Source: Pseudarthrobacter sp. ATCC 49987
GTDB lineage: Bacteria; Actinomycetota; Actinomycetes; Actinomycetales; Micrococcaceae
NCBI RefSeq assembly: GCF_009928425.1
Contig: NZ_JAABNS010000001.1
Location: 744,001-808,000, forward strand
Reading direction: 5' to 3'
Length of the DNA: 64,000 nucleotides
The translations under genes were made by a program, and so were the position numbers. The notes under the pieces are model-generated. The model was given only the letters and a program-made list of their open reading frames with translations, had not been told where the DNA came from and ran no database searches. Shown piece after piece: positions 15,507 through 23,191 of the stretch. Positions within the stretch are counted from its first letter, which is position 1. Each line of letters starts with the position of its first letter.

Positions 15507-17219
15507 GTGACGTCGGTCCGTCGGGACCGGGCAGATCCGGTACCCGGCGCCGGGGACACCCGTGCCCGTTACCGTCGCATCCTGCGCTTCGCCGCGTGGC
15601 ATCTCGCGGTGACCTGGTGGTTTGAGCTGTTCCTCCCTCGCGTCGGGCTGGCCAGGATTGCCGAGCGCACCAGGGCGAAGAGGATGCGGCGCTTCGCGCA
15701 GCGCTTCCATGATCTCGCGGTGGAACTCGGCGGCCTCATGATCAAAGTCGGTCAGTTCCTGTCCTCCAGGCTCGACGTGCTTCCGCCCGAGATCACCAAG
15801 GAACTTGAGGGACTGCAGGACGAGGTGCCCCCGGTTTCGTTCTCCGCGATCCGAACCCTTGCCGAGGCGGAGCTGGGTGCGCCGCTGGATGAGTTGTTCG
15901 CCTCGGTCGAGGAGGCGCCCATCGCAGCAGCATCCCTCGGGCAGGCCCACCGGGCGAGGCTTCGACCGGGCGACGCCGCGGACACCGGGTTGGACAAAGT
16001 GGTGCTGAAGGTACAGCGGCCGGGCATCAACGCCATTGTCGACGTCGACCTGGCGGCCCTGCGCAAAGTGGGCGGCTGGCTCAGCCATGTGCGCCTTGTG
16101 TCCGATCGTGCCAACATGCCCGCCCTGGTCGAAGAGTTTGCGCAGACCAGTCTTGAGGAGATCGACTACCTTCATGAGGCGGCGAATTCGGGGCGGTTCG
16201 CTGCTGACTTCGCCGACGACGACCGGGTGGCTGTGCCCGATGTCGTCTGGGAGCGGAGCACCCGCCGCGTGCTCACCCTCGAAGATGTCACGGCGATTAA
16301 GATCACGGACTCGGAGGCGCTTCTCGCGGCGGGCATCGACCCGGCTCAGGTTGCCCCGGTTTTCGCGTCGGTCATGTTCGACCAGATGATCACGAACGGC
16401 TTTTTTCACGCCGATCCGCACCCGGGAAATATCTTCGTCACTCCGGTTACCGATTCATCCACAGAGCGCCCCTGGAAGCTGACGTTTATCGACTTCGGCA
16501 TGATGGGCGAGATTCCGGCGAGCACGCGCAGCGGCCTGCGGAAGCTGCTCATCGCGGCCGCTTCGCGTGACGGTAAGGGGTTGATGACCGCGATCAGCGA
16601 CGTGGGGGTGTTGGTGCCCACGGCCGACACGGTCGAGCTTGAACGGGCGATGACGCACCTCTTCGCCCGGTTTGGCGGGATGGGCTTCGCCGAGCTTCGC
16701 GAGGTGGACCCGCGGGAGTTCCGTGATTTTGCGGTTGAGTTTGGTGACGTGGTCCGCTCGCTGCCGTTCCAGTTGCCGGAGAACTTCCTGCTCCTCATCC
16801 GGGCGATGTCACTGACGTCGGGTGTGTGCAGCTCGCTGGACGCCCGGTTCAATCTGTGGGACTCGGTCGAACCCTACGCGGGACAGTTGCTGCGCGACGA
16901 GCGCGGCAACATCGCGCAGGACGTGGCCCAGCAGGCGCTCGATGCCGCCGGACTGGCCCTGGGTCTGCCGAAACGTCTGGATGGGCTTCTCACCCGGCTC
17001 GAGGACGGTTCGCTGTCGGTCACCAATCCGCGCCTCGAACGGCAGGTGGGCCGGCTTGACCGCACGGCGCAGCGATCGGCATCGGCACTGGTATTCGGCG
17101 CCCTGCTCATCGCAGGGTCTGTGGTCAGGGCGGACGACATGGTGCTCGGCAGCGTGCTGATGATCGCGTCGGTGGTTCCGCTGATGCAGGGGCTGTGGGC
17201 AGGGCGCAGCGGCCTCTGA
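15507..17219 (+). CDS. ABC1/AarF-family (UbiB-like) atypical kinase
   Basis: A 570-residue ABC1/AarF/UbiB protein, an atypical kinase or ATPase family linked to quinone and lipid metabolism. The family KxGQ motif is present (Lys80-Gln83 in MIKVGQFLSSR), as are the ASLGQAHRA nucleotide loop, His301 in FFHADPHPGN (catalytic loop) and Asp329 in IDFGMMG (metal-binding). The C-terminus has two hydrophobic helices (SASALVFGALLIAGSVV; GSVLMIASVVPLMQGLW), a membrane anchor as in UbiB. The GTG start lies four bases after padR. A second AarF protein of nearly equal length is encoded at 23192-24895, so the two are likely paralogues; this one belongs to the PadR unit. Confidence 0.88.
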   Translation: MTSVRRDRADPVPGAGDTRARYRRILRFAAWHLAVTWWFELFLPRVGLARIAERTRAKRMRRFAQRFHDLAVELGGLMIKVGQFLSSRLDVLPPEITKELEGLQDEVPPVSFSAIRTLAEAELGAPLDELFASVEEAPIAAASLGQAHRARLRPGDAADTGLDKVVLKVQRPGINAIVDVDLAALRKVGGWLSHVRLVSDRANMPALVEEFAQTSLEEIDYLHEAANSGRFAADFADDDRVAVPDVVWERSTRRVLTLEDVTAIKITDSEALLAAGIDPAQVAPVFASVMFDQMITNGFFHADPHPGNIFVTPVTDSSTERPWKLTFIDFGMMGEIPASTRSGLRKLLIAAASRDGKGLMTAISDVGVLVPTADTVELERAMTHLFARFGGMGFAELREVDPREFRDFAVEFGDVVRSLPFQLPENFLLLIRAMSLTSGVCSSLDARFNLWDSVEPYAGQLLRDERGNIAQDVAQQALDAAGLALGLPKRLDGLLTRLEDGSLSVTNPRLERQVGRLDRTAQRSASALVFGALLIAGSVVRADDMVLGSVLMIASVVPLMQGLWAGRSGL

Positions 17220-17402
17220 GTGAGCAGGCGACTCCGTTTTCGCGCGTGTTCCGCCGCACCGGCCCGATCCTCAACATCCGGCGAATACGACGAAATGTGC
17301 GGCTGCTTCCCGCCCGACCTCCGATTCCTGTGCCATGGTGAGATCCAGCGTCCCGCCTTCGCATTGGCTGGCGGGCGAAACACCCCCCGATACGGAGGAC
17401 TT

Positions 17403-19076
17403 GTGAAGACCACCCACCCCGCCGACACCGCCCAGGCCCGCGCGCGCCGCGGAACAAAGCTGGCCGTTGTGGCCGCTGCCGCCCTGGCCGGGTTGCTCGC
17501 CGTTTCCGGCTGCGCTGGACCGGCTTCGTTCGCCGCTGAACGCGCGGCGGACACCACGCCGGCCGCGACCGGCTGGCTGCACACGGACGGCGGGGCCATC
17601 AAGGATTCCAACAACAACCAGTACACGATCAAGGCCACGTCCTGGTTCGGACTCGAGACTCCGGACTGTGTCCCGCACGGGCTTTGGGGGACACTCACGA
17701 TCGACGAGGCCCTGGCCAACATCAAGTCGATGGGCTTCAACACCGTGCGCCTGCCTTTCTCCAACGAGTGCCTGGCCGCGACGACCATCAAGGGCAGCGT
17801 GAACTACTGGGCGAACCGGGCCTACAACCTCGAGGGCAAGCGCCCGCTGGACGTCATGGACACGGTCATTGCCCGGGCCAAGGCCAACGGCCTGCAGATC
17901 ATCCTGGATCGCCACCGCCCGAGTTCCGCCGACCAGTCGCCGCTCTGGTACACGTCCGCCGTCCCGGAGACGAAGTGGATCTCCGACTGGAAGATGCTTG
18001 CCGACCGGTACAAGGGCGACCCGACGGTCATCGGCGCCGACCTGCACAACGAGCCCGCGGGAGCGGCCACCTGGGGGCGCGGCACCGCAGCCACCGACTG
18101 GCAGGCAGCCGCCACGCGCGGCGGCAACGCCGTCCTGGCCTCCAACCCGAACCTGTTGATCATCGTCGAAGGCATCGAAAACCAGGGCGACGGGACCTCC
18201 ACCTGGTGGGGCGGCGGCCTCGCCGACGTCGGCGCAAAACCCGTTGTCCTCAGCACCCCCGGCAGGGTCGTGTATTCGCCGCACGACTACCCGGCATCGC
18301 TCTACGGCCAGAAGTGGTTCAGCGACACGGCCTACCCGGCGAACCTCCCGTCCGTCTGGGACAAGAACTGGGGCTACATCCAGAAGCAGGGCATCGCCCC
18401 GATCCTGCTCGGCGAATTCGGCTCTGCCCTGGCCACCGAATCTGACAAGCAGTGGATGACGTCGATCGTCTCGTACCTCGGCACCAACAAGATGAGCTAC
18501 GCGTACTGGGCGTTCAACCCCAACTCCGGCGTCACCGGCGGACTCGTGAAGACGGACTGGCGGACACCCGAAGCCGGGAAGCTCGCTGCGCTGGCACCCA
18601 TCCTGACCGGCGTCCCGGTCGTCAACGTGCCGGTTCCGTCTCCGACCGCGTCGCCGACCACTACAGCCACGCCGACAGCGACGGCGGCACCCACCGCGGC
18701 ACCCACGGCCACGGCCAGTCCTGCCCCCACGGCCACTCCGACTCCGACTCCGTCGCCGACGGCCACGGCCCCGGCCGGTGACCCGGCAATCAGCGCGACG
18801 TGGAAAGCCACCAGCGCGTGGACCGGCGGATACGTGGCCAGCATGGAAGCCACGGGCCTGCGCAAGGCGTCCACCTGGTCGGTCTCCTGGCCGGATCCCA
18901 ATGTCACCAGGGTGGTCAATTCCTGGGGCGTGAAATGCACGATCGTCCCGAAGTATTCGGTTACCTGCACGGGCTCTGACTGGGCCGCGACCATCCTCCC
19001 CGGACAGAAGCGGACCGCTGGCGTGCAGCTCGACTCGCTGAAGGCCCCGGTCAACCCGGTCCTCACGCTCAAGTAG
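17403..19076 (+). CDS. Secreted GH5 endoglucanase with Pro/Thr linker and CBM2-like module
   Basis: A 557-residue glycoside hydrolase family 5 enzyme (cellulase-like, beta-1,4-glucan hydrolysis). The order is signal peptide, GH5 catalytic domain (about 55-400), Pro/Thr/Ala linker (about 405-460, repeats of PTATxxPT) and a CBM2-like carbohydrate-binding module (about 465-557) with Trp residues and a Cys pair. Catalytic residues are Glu217 (acid/base, in LHNEPAG) and Glu338 (nucleophile, in LLGEFGS); DRHRPSSADQSPLWY is the usual active-site loop. The signal ends in LLAVSGC, which reads as a lipobox with Cys37, so the enzyme may be membrane-anchored rather than free; a later signal-peptidase I site is the alternative. 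The GTG start has a GGAGG site four bases away. A 14-bp terminator hairpin follows. Confidence 0.88.
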   Translation: MKTTHPADTAQARARRGTKLAVVAAAALAGLLAVSGCAGPASFAAERAADTTPAATGWLHTDGGAIKDSNNNQYTIKATSWFGLETPDCVPHGLWGTLTIDEALANIKSMGFNTVRLPFSNECLAATTIKGSVNYWANRAYNLEGKRPLDVMDTVIARAKANGLQIILDRHRPSSADQSPLWYTSAVPETKWISDWKMLADRYKGDPTVIGADLHNEPAGAATWGRGTAATDWQAAATRGGNAVLASNPNLLIIVEGIENQGDGTSTWWGGGLADVGAKPVVLSTPGRVVYSPHDYPASLYGQKWFSDTAYPANLPSVWDKNWGYIQKQGIAPILLGEFGSALATESDKQWMTSIVSYLGTNKMSYAYWAFNPNSGVTGGLVKTDWRTPEAGKLAALAPILTGVPVVNVPVPSPTASPTTTATPTATAAPTAAPTATASPAPTATPTPTPSPTATAPAGDPAISATWKATSAWTGGYVASMEATGLRKASTWSVSWPDPNVTRVVNSWGVKCTIVPKYSVTCTGSDWAATILPGQKRTAGVQLDSLKAPVNPVLTLK

Positions 19077-19086
19077 TCATCAAACA

Positions 19087-19119
19087 CCCCGAGGGCCCGG
19101 TGCTGCCGGGCCCTCGGGG
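19087..19119 (+). terminator. Terminator after the cellulase gene
   Basis: A perfect 14-bp stem, CCCCGAGGGCCCGG pairing with CCGGGCCCTCGGGG around TGCTG. No T run follows, as is common for actinobacterial terminators. Confidence 0.75.
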
Positions 19120-19187
19120 CTCGTGACGACCGGCGGATTACCCCGGCCGCGTAGCCCGATATCCTGTCCAGTGAGACGAGGAGAATC

Positions 19188-19655
19188 ATGACCACCCTGA
19201 AAGAACGCCTGCACGCCGACGTCGTCGGCCACATGAAGGACCGCAACAAGGTCGCGCTCACTACGGTGCGCAACGTCCTGGGCGAAATCGAAACCCGCGA
19301 GAAGTCCGGCAAAACCCCGATCGTGCTGGACGACGCCCAAGTGACATCCCTGCTGCAGAAGGAAGCCGCGAAGCGGCGCGATACCGCCCGCATCTACACC
19401 GAGGCGGGGGAGCCCGAGCGGGCCGCAGCGGAAATCGCTGAAGCCGAAATCATCGAGGCGTACCTGCCGAAGGCACTCACCGCAGCCGAAGTGGAGGCGA
19501 TCGTCGACGAGGTCATCGGTTCCCTCACCGCCGACGGAACCGAACTGACCATACGCCAGCTGGGCGCGGTGATGAAGCCGGTCACCGCCAAGGTCGCCGG
19601 ACGCTTTGACGGCAAGGCCGTCAGTGAGATTGTGCGCAGCCGCATTCCGCAGTGA
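19188..19655 (+). CDS. GatB/YqeY-domain protein
   Basis: A 155-residue YqeY-family protein, related to the C-terminal tRNA-binding domain of GatB (Asp/Glu-tRNA amidotransferase), but the role of the stand-alone proteins is not known. Landmarks are TLKERLHADVVGHMKDRNKVALTTVRNVLGEIE (as KERLHADVVGHMKDRN), EIAEAEIIEAYLPKAL and QLGAVMKPVTAKVAGRFDGKAVSEIVR (as RFDGKAVSEIVR). The ATG has a GAGGAG ribosome site, and TATCCT (19160-19165) is a plausible -10 giving a short leader, unlike the many leaderless genes here. Confidence 0.88.
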   Translation: MTTLKERLHADVVGHMKDRNKVALTTVRNVLGEIETREKSGKTPIVLDDAQVTSLLQKEAAKRRDTARIYTEAGEPERAAAEIAEAEIIEAYLPKALTAAEVEAIVDEVIGSLTADGTELTIRQLGAVMKPVTAKVAGRFDGKAVSEIVRSRIPQ

Positions 19656-19742
19656 CCGTGCGTGCCCGGGTCCTAAATTCGAGGCCCGGGCCCGGTGGCG
19701 GAGGGCTGCCGGCACCCGCCTGTATCCTGAGAAGGTACGTCG

Positions 19743-19816
19743 AATGGCGGTATCTGCCATTTCAAGCGCGTTTCGTGACCGGACGACCGTCCAAACCCTG
19801 GACCGAATCCCAGGGT
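19743..19816 (+). other. Structured leader upstream of the methyltransferase gene
   Basis: Three consecutive hairpins: AATGGC/GCCATT (19743-19761), GGAC/GTCC (19781-19792) and ACCCTGG/CCAGGGT (19795-19816). They follow a TATCCT hexamer at about 19723 in the ~240-bp gap before the methyltransferase. I do not recognise a known riboswitch class. Confidence 0.35.
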
Positions 19817-19894
19817 GTCACGGAGTCCCGCCGCACACGTCAGTCTCCGATCCGCCCCTCGGACTCTGGGATTGGAACTCTTATCACTACCGCC

Positions 19895-21076
19895 GTGCCT
19901 GGCCGTCGCCAGGCAACCCCGACGCCGGCCCGCAAACCCCCGCAGGCAGCCGCGGTGGCTGACACGGCCGTCGTAGCGTGGACCGAAGCCGGCCACAGCA
20001 AGACGGCGCGATGGCGCTCGGCCAACGGAAGACCCGCGCCCGCGCGCATCGAAGTGGTCACCAATTCCCTGACAGCCGATGAGGCGAACCGGATGGCGTC
20101 ACAGGGCATCGCGATGCTCTGGCAAGGTGACTTCCACAATGCACGGCAGATCCTCAACGCCCTGGACCGGCGGGTGGGCGCCGGCACAAAGAAGGCCCCT
20201 GGCACGCCGGCTGACGAGTTCTACCGCCACCGCCAGTCCCGCTCGCACCGGGCGCGCATCCTCGGCTTGCTGCTGATTCCGGTTGATCCAGGCCCGGTGG
20301 TGCCCCTGCGGCGGTCGCCGGACATCCAGGCGGCCGCCGCAGAAGCGTACGGCGAAATCAGCGAACCGTCGGTTGTCTCGCTCCATGAGCTCGTCGGGGC
20401 CATCGGCGCCCACGAGTGGCGGCGGAACGGCGTCCACGTCGAGGCCCTGCAGGGCCGCATCCATCCGCACTACGGCACGTTCTTCCCGACCCGCAGCGAG
20501 TACGTTGACCTGGTGGCCGCCGCACCGCTGCCATCCGACACGCTTGCGTTCGACGTCGGAACCGGCACCGGCGTCCTCGCTGCCGTTCTCGCCCGCCGGG
20601 GCGTCCAACGCGTCGTGGCGACAGACAACGAACCGCGCGCGATTGCCTGCGCCGGTGAGAATTTCCGCAATCTGGGGGTCCAGGACCGTGCGGAGGCTGT
20701 CCTGGCCGACATGTTCCCGCCCGGCCGTGCACCGCTCATTGTGTGCAACCCGCCGTGGATTCCGGCCACCCCGCATTCATCCCTGGACAATGCCGTCTAC
20801 GATCCCGGCAGCCGGATGCTGTTCCGTTTCCTGGACGAACTCTCCGACCACCTGGAGCCCGGCGGTGAGGGGTGGCTGGTCCTCTCCGACCTGGCCGAGC
20901 ACCTGGGACTGCGGTCCCGTGCCGAGCTCCTGGACGCCATCGGGGCGGCCGGGCTGAAGGTGATGGAACGGTTCGACACCAGGCCGACCCATCCCAAGGC
21001 ATCCGACCGCAACGATCCTTTGTTCGAGGCCCGCTCGGCTGAAGTCACCTCGCTGTGGCGGCTCGCAGTCCGTTAG
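19895..21076 (+). CDS. Class I SAM-dependent methyltransferase
   Basis: A ~393-residue methyltransferase. The C-terminal half is a small-methyltransferase fold: SAM-binding motif I FDVGTGTGVLAAVLAR, acidic loop VVATDNEP, and motif IV VCNPPWIP. The NPPW/Y signature is typical of enzymes methylating nitrogen in nucleic acid bases or glutamine in proteins (HemK/PrmC, RlmF-like groups). The N-terminal ~200 residues (LTADEANRMASQGIAMLWQGDFHNARQIL in the family; here MLWQGDFHNARQILNAL) form a separate helical domain. The start is uncertain: GTG 19895 is used, GTG 19955 is also possible, and the open frame reaches further upstream without good codon use. An unusually structured leader precedes it. 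Substrate unknown. Confidence 0.7.
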   Translation: MPGRRQATPTPARKPPQAAAVADTAVVAWTEAGHSKTARWRSANGRPAPARIEVVTNSLTADEANRMASQGIAMLWQGDFHNARQILNALDRRVGAGTKKAPGTPADEFYRHRQSRSHRARILGLLLIPVDPGPVVPLRRSPDIQAAAAEAYGEISEPSVVSLHELVGAIGAHEWRRNGVHVEALQGRIHPHYGTFFPTRSEYVDLVAAAPLPSDTLAFDVGTGTGVLAAVLARRGVQRVVATDNEPRAIACAGENFRNLGVQDRAEAVLADMFPPGRAPLIVCNPPWIPATPHSSLDNAVYDPGSRMLFRFLDELSDHLEPGGEGWLVLSDLAEHLGLRSRAELLDAIGAAGLKVMERFDTRPTHPKASDRNDPLFEARSAEVTSLWRLAVR

Positions 21077-21137
21077 TGCCACGCTCCGCCACGCGCGCAG
21101 TTGCCGTTCCGAATCCTTCCCTGAAAGAGAAACACCC

Positions 21138-22730
21138 ATGAGCCTGATCCGGCTGCAAGACGTCAGCGTGCGCTTCGACAACACCCAGATTCTCCGGGAG
21201 GCGTTCTTCCGCCTCGAGGCCGGCGACCGCGTGGGCCTGATCGGCAAGAACGGCTCCGGCAAGACAACCATCCTCAAACTGGTCCTCGACCAGGTGGCAC
21301 CGGATACCGGCACGGTCACCCTGGAACTGGGCACCAAGGTGGGCTACTTCTCCCAGTTCTCGGAACTCAACGGGGACGCGACTATTCTCGAAGTGCTCGA
21401 TGCCCTGTTTGCGGAGATCAAGGCCGTCGAGGCCGAACTCGCCGCCATCGACGCCTCCATCGCAGCCGGTCCCGCCGACGCCGAACTCGACCGTCTCATC
21501 AGCCGCCAGGCGGAGCTCTTCGAGGACATGGAACGGCTCGACGGCTGGGACTACCCCCGGCGCATCGACACCGTCCTCACCACCCTGGGCTTCGACGAGG
21601 CCCACCGCCGCTGCGCGATCGACGAGCTGTCCGGCGGCTGGCGCAACCGTGCGGCCCTGGCCAAGATCCTGCTCGAAGGCCCGGACGTGCTGCTGCTCGA
21701 CGAGCCCACCAACTTCCTGGACGTCGCCGGCGTCGAATGGCTCGAAAGCTGGTTCCGGGACTTCAAGGGCGCCGCGATCATCGTCTCGCACGACCGGAAA
21801 TTCCTCGATGCGGTCGTCACCCGGATCATCGAGGTGGAGAACTTCCACCTGCACGAATACCCGGGCAACTTCGGCGAATACGTGGTGCAGAAACAGTTCC
21901 GACTCAAGACCCTTGAACAGCAGTTTGTGCACGAATCCGAGCTCCTGGCCTTCGAAGCCGAAGGCATCGCCGACCGCCGCGAAGCGGCCAAGGCGGCCAG
22001 CCGCGGGCTGGGGAACCAGCTGGCCAAGATCAAGAAGTCCCGCACGCCGCGGCCCGTGGACCAGATCGTCACGGAGATCTACGGCGGCCTGCACGTCAAG
22101 GACGTCCTCTGCCGGGTGGAGGGGCTGGGGAAGTCCTACGGGGAAAAGCTGCTGTTCGACGATCTGAGCTTCGAGATCCGCCGGGGGAACCGGATTGTGG
22201 TCCTGGGCGCCAACGGCAGCGGCAAGTCCACGCTCCTGAAGGTGCTGACCGGCGAAGAGCAGGCCGACTCCGGGGAAGTGGCCTGGGCCAAGGGTCCCGG
22301 CTTTGTCTCCTACAACCAGATGCTCGAGGACCTCGACGACGCCGACACGGTGTCCCACGCAGTCAACGCGCTGCCGGACAGCCTGGCGTTCAGCGCCACG
22401 AAGAAGTCCGTCAACCGGTTCCTGGCGATGTTCCAGTTCTCCGAGGCGGACCTCAAGCAGAAGATCGGGAACCTTTCCGGCGGCCAGAAGGCGCGCGTCG
22501 CCATGGCGCAGTGCCTCCTCTCCGGCGCCTCGGTGCTGCTGCTGGACGAGCCGACCAACCACCTGGACATGTCCAGCACCCAGGTCATGGAACGCGCGCT
22601 GGTGCACTTCCCCGGAGCCGTCGTGGTGGTCAGCCACGACCGGTTCTTCAGCGAAAAAATCGCCAACCGCCATCTGGTGTTCGGCGCTGACGGCGCCGAA
22701 CCCGGTGAAATCGACGTCCGCGTCGCTTAG
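21138..22730 (+). CDS. ABC-F family ATPase (two ATP-binding domains, no membrane part)
   Basis: A 530-residue ABC-F protein. Two ABC cassettes are joined by the charged helical linker typical of the family. Domain 1 has Walker A GKNGSGKTT, signature LSGGWRNRAALA and Walker B LLLDEPTNFLD. Domain 2 has GANGSGKST, LSGGQKARVAMA and LLLDEPTNHLD. There are no transmembrane segments. ABC-F proteins act on the ribosome E site as translation factors or antibiotic-resistance factors; this one has an EttA/Uup-like general layout and no feature that proves resistance. The start has a GAAAGAG site; it follows the methyltransferase by about 60 bp on the same strand. Confidence 0.9.
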   Translation: MSLIRLQDVSVRFDNTQILREAFFRLEAGDRVGLIGKNGSGKTTILKLVLDQVAPDTGTVTLELGTKVGYFSQFSELNGDATILEVLDALFAEIKAVEAELAAIDASIAAGPADAELDRLISRQAELFEDMERLDGWDYPRRIDTVLTTLGFDEAHRRCAIDELSGGWRNRAALAKILLEGPDVLLLDEPTNFLDVAGVEWLESWFRDFKGAAIIVSHDRKFLDAVVTRIIEVENFHLHEYPGNFGEYVVQKQFRLKTLEQQFVHESELLAFEAEGIADRREAAKAASRGLGNQLAKIKKSRTPRPVDQIVTEIYGGLHVKDVLCRVEGLGKSYGEKLLFDDLSFEIRRGNRIVVLGANGSGKSTLLKVLTGEEQADSGEVAWAKGPGFVSYNQMLEDLDDADTVSHAVNALPDSLAFSATKKSVNRFLAMFQFSEADLKQKIGNLSGGQKARVAMAQCLLSGASVLLLDEPTNHLDMSSTQVMERALVHFPGAVVVVSHDRFFSEKIANRHLVFGADGAEPGEIDVRVA

Positions 22731-22825
22731 GCGCTGACCAGCCCGGGCCGGCGACGGCGGGGTGCAGCGGAAGCCCTCCGGCAGATGCCGCTGCCCGGAG
22801 TCTGCCCGGGCCGCCCTTGCCGCGG

Positions 22826-22831
22826 GATAAT
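22826..22831 (+). promoter_or_regulatory. -10 hexamer for leaderless small membrane protein
   Basis: GATAAT, then GGCACT, then the ATG at 22838: a six-base gap with no ribosome-binding site. Confidence 0.6.
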
Positions 22832-22837
22832 GGCACT

Positions 22838-23152
22838 ATGGCCGAACAGGATCAGGACCGCGACCCGTGGGATGAGTTCGACAGGCTCACACCGGCCGGA
22901 CCGGACCGGGTGGAGGGCTACCCCGGGGGTGAACCAGTGGGCTTCGGCTTCCGCACGGGAGTCCGCAGCGCGAAGGTGGCCATCGGCTTCGCCGTTTATG
23001 CCCTGACCCTGGGAACCGTCCTGGTGGTGGTCGGCGCCGTCGTCTTCGTCGGCCAAAGCCAGTGGCTGTTGCTCGGGCTCATGGTACTGATCGAGGCGGT
23101 GTTCATCCTGGCCTTCAGCCGGCTGGTCGCGCAGGCACGGCGGCGCCGCTGA
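22838..23152 (+). CDS. Small two-helix membrane protein, unknown function
   Basis: A 104-residue protein with an acidic N-terminus (MAEQDQDRDPWDEFDRLTP, residues 1-19), two transmembrane helices (about 47-70 and 74-95: VAIGFAVYALTLGTVLVVVGAVVF region and WLLLGLMVLIEAVFILAF) and a basic C-terminus (RLVAQARRRR) that fixes the ends in the cytoplasm. No domain recognised. The ATG is chosen by the leaderless spacing. It converges with the second AarF gene. Confidence 0.65.
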   Translation: MAEQDQDRDPWDEFDRLTPAGPDRVEGYPGGEPVGFGFRTGVRSAKVAIGFAVYALTLGTVLVVVGAVVFVGQSQWLLLGLMVLIEAVFILAFSRLVAQARRRR

Positions 23153-23191
23153 CAGTCCCGACTCTGCCAGCTCCGACGCTGTCGGGCCCCG

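Noticed and set aside
14734..17219. tRNA-Ala as integration site for a padR-aarF island
   Set aside because: No duplicated tRNA 3' end was seen downstream and no integrase is present, so an island claim is unsupported.
18640..18780. Tandem DNA repeats in the cellulase gene as a mobile or CRISPR-like repeat
   Set aside because: They encode the Pro/Thr/Ala linker between catalytic and binding modules; repeats are irregular and in frame.
21045..22673. Long minus-strand open frame opposite the ABC-F gene
   Set aside because: Purely a mirror of the high-GC coding strand; the ABC-F protein with all motifs lies on the other strand.
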